Shown piece by piece: positions 5,882-8,342 of a stretch of 8,342 nt of DNA (position 1 is the stretch's first letter; each line of letters begins with the position of its first letter). The stretch is from positions 1 through 8,342 of the forward strand of contig DAOWHU010000065.1 of the NCBI GenBank assembly GCA_030641245.1, in the 5' to 3' direction. The notes under the pieces were generated by a model that saw only the letters and a list, made by a program, of their open reading frames with translations, was not told where the DNA came from and searched no databases. The translations under genes were made by a program, and so were the position numbers. Origin of the DNA: a bacterium. GTDB lineage: Bacteria; Patescibacteriota; Minisyncoccia; Moranbacterales; DUUL01.

Positions 5882-5923
5882 TCCTGCTAAATTTGTTTCC
5901 AAATTATTAGTGGGGATTTTTTT
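5882..5923 (+). terminator. Intrinsic terminator after rpmE
   Basis: The arm TCCTGCTAA-ATTT (5882-5894) folds over the 6-nt loop GTTTCC onto AAAT and then TTAGTGGGG (5901-5915). There is a 2-nt TA bulge and some G-T pairs. Seven T follow at 5917-5923. It lies 17 bp after the L31 stop. The stem is partly A-T and wobble, so it may be leaky and allow some read-through into prfA. Confidence 0.62.
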
Positions 5924-5932
5924 ATACAAATA

Positions 5933-5941
5933 TGTTATACT
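5933..5941 (+). promoter_or_regulatory. Extended -10 promoter for prfA-prmC
   Basis: TG-T-TATACT (5933-5941) is an extended -10 element 10 bp after the terminator T-run and about 58 bp before the prfA ATG. There is no good -35 at the usual spacing, since that position falls in the terminator's right arm and T-run. That is tolerated by extended -10 promoters. The same TATACT hexamer is used in two other proposed promoters in the window. Confidence 0.5.
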
Positions 5942-5999
5942 AATCTAAACTTTCTTCTTTTTCCACTTTATAAACTTTAAAACTTTTGAACTAACTTTT

Positions 6000-7070
6000 A
6001 TGAACCAAAGCAAAATTAACAAAGTCAAACAAAACTACGCTGAAATAAAAAAAGCGTTGGAAGACCCAGCTAATTTTTCTAATCCCCAAAAACTTCGAGA
6101 ACTTAACCAAAATTTAAGCGAGATTGAAGAAACAATTACTCAAGTTAAAAAATGGGAAGAGGCTCAAAAACAACTCCAGGAAAATAAAAATCTAATTAAA
6201 GAAGAACAGGACGAAGAGCTTTTGGCGATGGCTAAAACCGAAAAAGAAGAACTTAAAGATATTCTGGAAAACTTAGAAAGTAGCATAACTAAGCTGTTGT
6301 TACCCTCTGACCTTCGTGATAAAAAAAATATTATTGTTGAAATTCGAGCAGGCGCTGGAGGAGACGAAGCCAGTCTTTTTGTGGGAGAATTATTCAAAAT
6401 GTATTCTCGCTACGCTGAAAAAAACGGTTGGCGAACAGAAATTAGCAACTCCCATGCTAATGCCTTGGGAGGATTCAAGGAAATCATTTTTGAAATATCT
6501 GGACAAAATGTTTATTCCAAGCTTAAGTTTGAATCCGGTGTTCATCGAGTTCAAAGAATTCCCGAAACTGAAAAACAGGGCCGAATTCACACTTCTACTG
6601 TCACTGTGGCCGTTCTTCCTCAAGCCGAAAAAACTGACCTCGAAATCAAACCAGATGAATTAAGAATTGACACCTTCGCTTCCTCTGGACCGGGTGGCCA
6701 ATCAGTCAACACCACTAACTCAGCCGTTCGAATTACCCACATTCCGACCGGAACCGTTTCTTCTTGTCAGGATCAAAAATCTCAACTTCAAAATAAGGAG
6801 AAAGCCATGCAAATTCTTCGATCTAGAATTTTAGCCAAAATAGAAGAAGACCAACAAGCTCAAGAATCCTCTCAGAGGAAACAACAAATTGGTACTGGCG
6901 ATCGAAGCGAAAAAATCAGAACCTACAACTTTCCTCAAAACCGAATCACTGATCATCGAATTAAAACTAGCTGGTCCAATATTGAAGGAGTTTTGAACGG
7001 CGATTTAGATGAAATCATCGAACAGACAACCCAAAAAGATTTAGAAATGAAACTAGGAGATGAAAATTAA
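6000..7070 (+). CDS. prfA: Peptide chain release factor 1 (RF1)
   Basis: RF1 reads UAA and UAG in the ribosomal A site and triggers release of the finished peptide. The 356 residues match the family length (E. coli 360). Residues 1-105 form the helical, charged N-terminal domain. The class I block [12 protein letters not shown] runs 116-127. The codon-recognition tripeptide is Pro188-Glu189-Thr190, the PxT form typical of RF1 and not the SPF of RF2. The catalytic Gly232-Gly233-Gln234 sits in [12 protein letters not shown]. The late signature [21 protein letters not shown] (300-320) is intact. The ATG has no Shine-Dalgarno sequence and is preceded by an AT-rich leader. The gene overlaps prmC by 11 nt, so methyltransferase and substrate are made together. 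The TPR gene in this window appears to end in UGA, which would need RF2, encoded elsewhere. Confidence 0.97.
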   Translation: MNQSKINKVKQNYAEIKKALEDPANFSNPQKLRELNQNLSEIEETITQVKKWEEAQKQLQENKNLIKEEQDEELLAMAKTEKEELKDILENLESSITKLLLPSDLRDKKNIIVEIRAGAGGDEASLFVGELFKMYSRYAEKNGWRTEISNSHANALGGFKEIIFEISGQNVYSKLKFESGVHRVQRIPETEKQGRIHTSTVTVAVLPQAEKTDLEIKPDELRIDTFASSGPGGQSVNTTNSAVRITHIPTGTVSSCQDQKSQLQNKEKAMQILRSRILAKIEEDQQAQESSQRKQQIGTGDRSEKIRTYNFPQNRITDHRIKTSWSNIEGVLNGDLDEIIEQTTQKDLEMKLGDEN

Positions 7071-7992
7071 AAATTTACTTGACCAATCCAAGCAAAAACT
7101 TCAAGGCTATTCACCCACTCCCGACTTAGATTCTGAAATTTTATTAAGCTCGATTTTAGAAAAAAATCGAGAATTTTTGTTTTCTCATCCTGATTTAGCA
7201 GTTTCAAAAAAAGATTCTCAAAAGTTCAATCAATTGATAATAGAAAGAATCAAACAAGAACCAATCGCTTATATAGTCGGAGAAAAAAATTTCTACAGAA
7301 GAACTTTTACGGTCAACTCCGCCACCCTTATCCCCCGCCCCGAAACTGAACTTATAATAGAGAAGGTCTTGGAATACTATCATCGAGAAATTTATCTCTC
7401 TAAAAACACTTTTCTTATTGATATCGGCACTGGATCGGGTTGTATTGTGATCTCCTTAATAAAAGAACTCCAAAAAACCCAGTCGAACTTCTCTGCCCTC
7501 AAGGCTGTTGGAACCGATCTTTCAGCAAAAGCCTTGGTAATTGCTCGAAAAAATTCGAAAAAATTCGAAACCAAAAATCAAATTAATTTTTTAGAGGGAA
7601 ATTTATTAGAACCAACCCTAAAAAAATATCCGGCTCAACCCGCCCCCGAAGAAAAATCTCTTAAAGATTCTCAGTTAATAATAACCGCTAATTTACCTTA
7701 TTTATCGCAAGATATCTACAAAAATTGCCCAAAATCAGTTCTCCAGTTTGAGCCTCAAAAAGCGCTCCTGGCCGACAAAAACGGGCTAGGACTCTATATC
7801 GAGCTTCTAAATCAGATCAAAACCAATCATTTAGACCAATTGGCTTGGAATATCTATCTAATTTTTGAAATATCTCCCGAACAGAAAGAATTGGTCGAAA
7901 AAGAATTTAAAAAAATATTTCCCAACATTCAGATGAGATTTAGCCAAGATTTTGCTCAAAAATACCGTTTTATTGAAATCTTTTTTAAATAG
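7060..7992 (+). CDS. prmC: Release factor glutamine N5-methyltransferase
   Basis: PrmC (HemK) uses S-adenosylmethionine to methylate the GGQ glutamine of release factors, which speeds peptide release. Seen in 310 residues: the N-terminal helical release-factor-binding domain (about 1-85), the conserved IPRPETE (91-97), SAM-binding motif I DIGTGSG (121-127), an acidic loop TDLS (152-155), the catalytic-loop motif, and a C-terminal [17 protein letters not shown] (230-246) typical of PrmC. The catalytic-loop motif reads Asn211-Leu-Pro-Tyr214, where the family standard is NPPY; Asn and Tyr, which hold the substrate glutamine, are kept. The protein is about 30 residues longer than E. coli PrmC, partly from a Lys/Pro/Glu-rich insert at about 186-204. 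The ATG overlaps the end of prfA. An AGGAG directly abuts it, closer than the usual spacing, so translation is probably coupled to prfA. Confidence 0.95.
   Translation: MKIKNLLDQSKQKLQGYSPTPDLDSEILLSSILEKNREFLFSHPDLAVSKKDSQKFNQLIIERIKQEPIAYIVGEKNFYRRTFTVNSATLIPRPETELIIEKVLEYYHREIYLSKNTFLIDIGTGSGCIVISLIKELQKTQSNFSALKAVGTDLSAKALVIARKNSKKFETKNQINFLEGNLLEPTLKKYPAQPAPEEKSLKDSQLIITANLPYLSQDIYKNCPKSVLQFEPQKALLADKNGLGLYIELLNQIKTNHLDQLAWNIYLIFEISPEQKELVEKEFKKIFPNIQMRFSQDFAQKYRFIEIFFK
7545..7570 (+). repeat. 10-bp tandem repeat inside prmC
   Basis: The unit TCGAAAAAAT occurs at 7545-7554 and 7555-7564, followed by a partial TCGAAA at 7565-7570. It encodes a Lys/Asn/Ser/Phe stretch in the SAM-binding domain (about residues 163-170). 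The unit length is not a multiple of three, so gaining or losing one copy would break prmC. Confidence 0.8.
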
Positions 7993-8000
7993 GCTATACT
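7973..8000 (+). promoter_or_regulatory. Promoter for smpB inside the end of prmC
   Basis: TTGAAA (7973-7978) and TATACT (7995-8000) are separated by 16 bp. The -35 lies in the last prmC codons and the -10 just after the prmC stop. Transcription would begin near 8007, about 26 nt before the smpB ATG. This would allow smpB to be expressed apart from prfA-prmC. No terminator is seen after prmC, so read-through is also likely. Confidence 0.6.
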
Positions 8001-8032
8001 TTCAATACTAATTAAAGTTCTAAACCAGCCAA

Positions 8033-8342
8033 ATGAAACCAATTGCTGTGAACAAACGAGCCCGCTTCGACTATGAAATTCTCGAAACCTTCGAGGCTGG
8101 CTTAGTATTGAAAGGATACGAGGTAAAATCAGCTAAAACTGGCCATGTTTCGCTAAAAGGCGCTTTTGTTACTTTTAACAAAAATGAGCTTTATTTAACC
8201 AATGCTCATATAAATCCTTATAAACAAGCCGGTAATATCGAAGATTACAACCCCACTGCTCCTAGGAAATTATTAGTAAAAAAGAGCGAAATCAAGAAAT
8301 TATTGGGTAAAGCTCGATCAGAAGGCTTGACATTAGTACCTA
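8033..8342 (+). CDS. smpB: SsrA-binding protein SmpB, 5' part, cut by the window edge
   Basis: SmpB binds tmRNA and delivers it to ribosomes stalled on broken messages, so trans-translation can tag the peptide for degradation and free the ribosome. The 103 codons visible (family total about 150-160) match the oligonucleotide-binding-fold core closely: NKRARFDYEILETFEAGLVL (residues 7-26), then KGYEVKSAKTGHVSLKGAFV with the conserved EVKS, then LYLTNAHINPY, and TAPRKLLVKKSEIKKLLG. The last visible residues, EGLTLVP, are typical of the strand before the C-terminal tail, which is out of view. The start is fixed by alignment with the family's N terminus. There is no Shine-Dalgarno sequence before the ATG. 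Its place after prfA and prmC groups normal termination and ribosome rescue in one locus. No tmRNA gene (ssrA) is visible here. Confidence 0.95.
   Translation, partial: MKPIAVNKRARFDYEILETFEAGLVLKGYEVKSAKTGHVSLKGAFVTFNKNELYLTNAHINPYKQAGNIEDYNPTAPRKLLVKKSEIKKLLGKARSEGLTLVP

Noticed and set aside
6164..6623. Minus- and plus-strand ORFs overlapping prfA
   Set aside because: All are shadows of prfA, whose motifs (PxT, GGQ) fix the real frame.
7041..7049. Alternative prmC start at the ATG at 7047
   Set aside because: It is not in the prmC frame. The ATG at 7060 aligns with the expected N terminus of the PrmC family.

Overview
The window is AT-rich and carries two divergently transcribed gene blocks. 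Several things suggest a Candidate Phyla Radiation (Patescibacteria) genome: a very compact layout, mostly starts without Shine-Dalgarno sequences, a membrane O-antigen-ligase-like protein fused to TPRs, and an rpmE-prfA-prmC-smpB cluster. This placement is an inference from protein style and gene content. No marker in the window fixes the class.

Left block, minus strand, read from about 5440 down to 150. A promoter (TTGCAC-N17-TATACT) and a roughly 80-nt leader precede a large envelope protein. Its first part (4295-5359) is a nine-helix Wzy/O-antigen-ligase-like membrane region. Its second part (2775-4283) is the last membrane helices, a TPR array and an acidic tail. The two are one family protein split by a single-base frame change at an A7 run followed by a perfect hairpin. 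Next come an ABC ATPase of the MacB/LolD class (1340-2671) with an unusual C-terminal extension of about 200 residues built on an internal duplication, and, after a 2-nt gap, its FtsX/MacB-type permease (150-1337). The block probably serves envelope polysaccharide or lipid-linked substrate handling together with an ABC extrusion or release machine. The first 149 bases hold only low-complexity sequence and a doubtful 26-codon ORF.

Intergenic hub, 5360-5561. Two well-formed sigma70-type promoters lie back to back, with a perfect 10-bp palindrome between and overlapping their -35 elements. The minus-strand leader holds the best Shine-Dalgarno sequence in the window, in front of a 7-codon leader ORF rather than the structural gene.

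Right block, plus strand, 5562 to the window end. It is a translation termination and rescue cluster: ribosomal protein L31 (zinc-binding form with a Lys-rich tail), an intrinsic terminator, a new promoter, release factor RF1 (prfA), its glutamine methyltransferase PrmC (11-nt overlap with prfA), and a truncated SmpB running off the window edge with its own promoter inside the end of prmC. RF1 ends translation, PrmC methylates the RF1 GGQ glutamine, and SmpB works with tmRNA to rescue stalled ribosomes.

I see no tRNA, rRNA, CRISPR array, transposase or phage gene.
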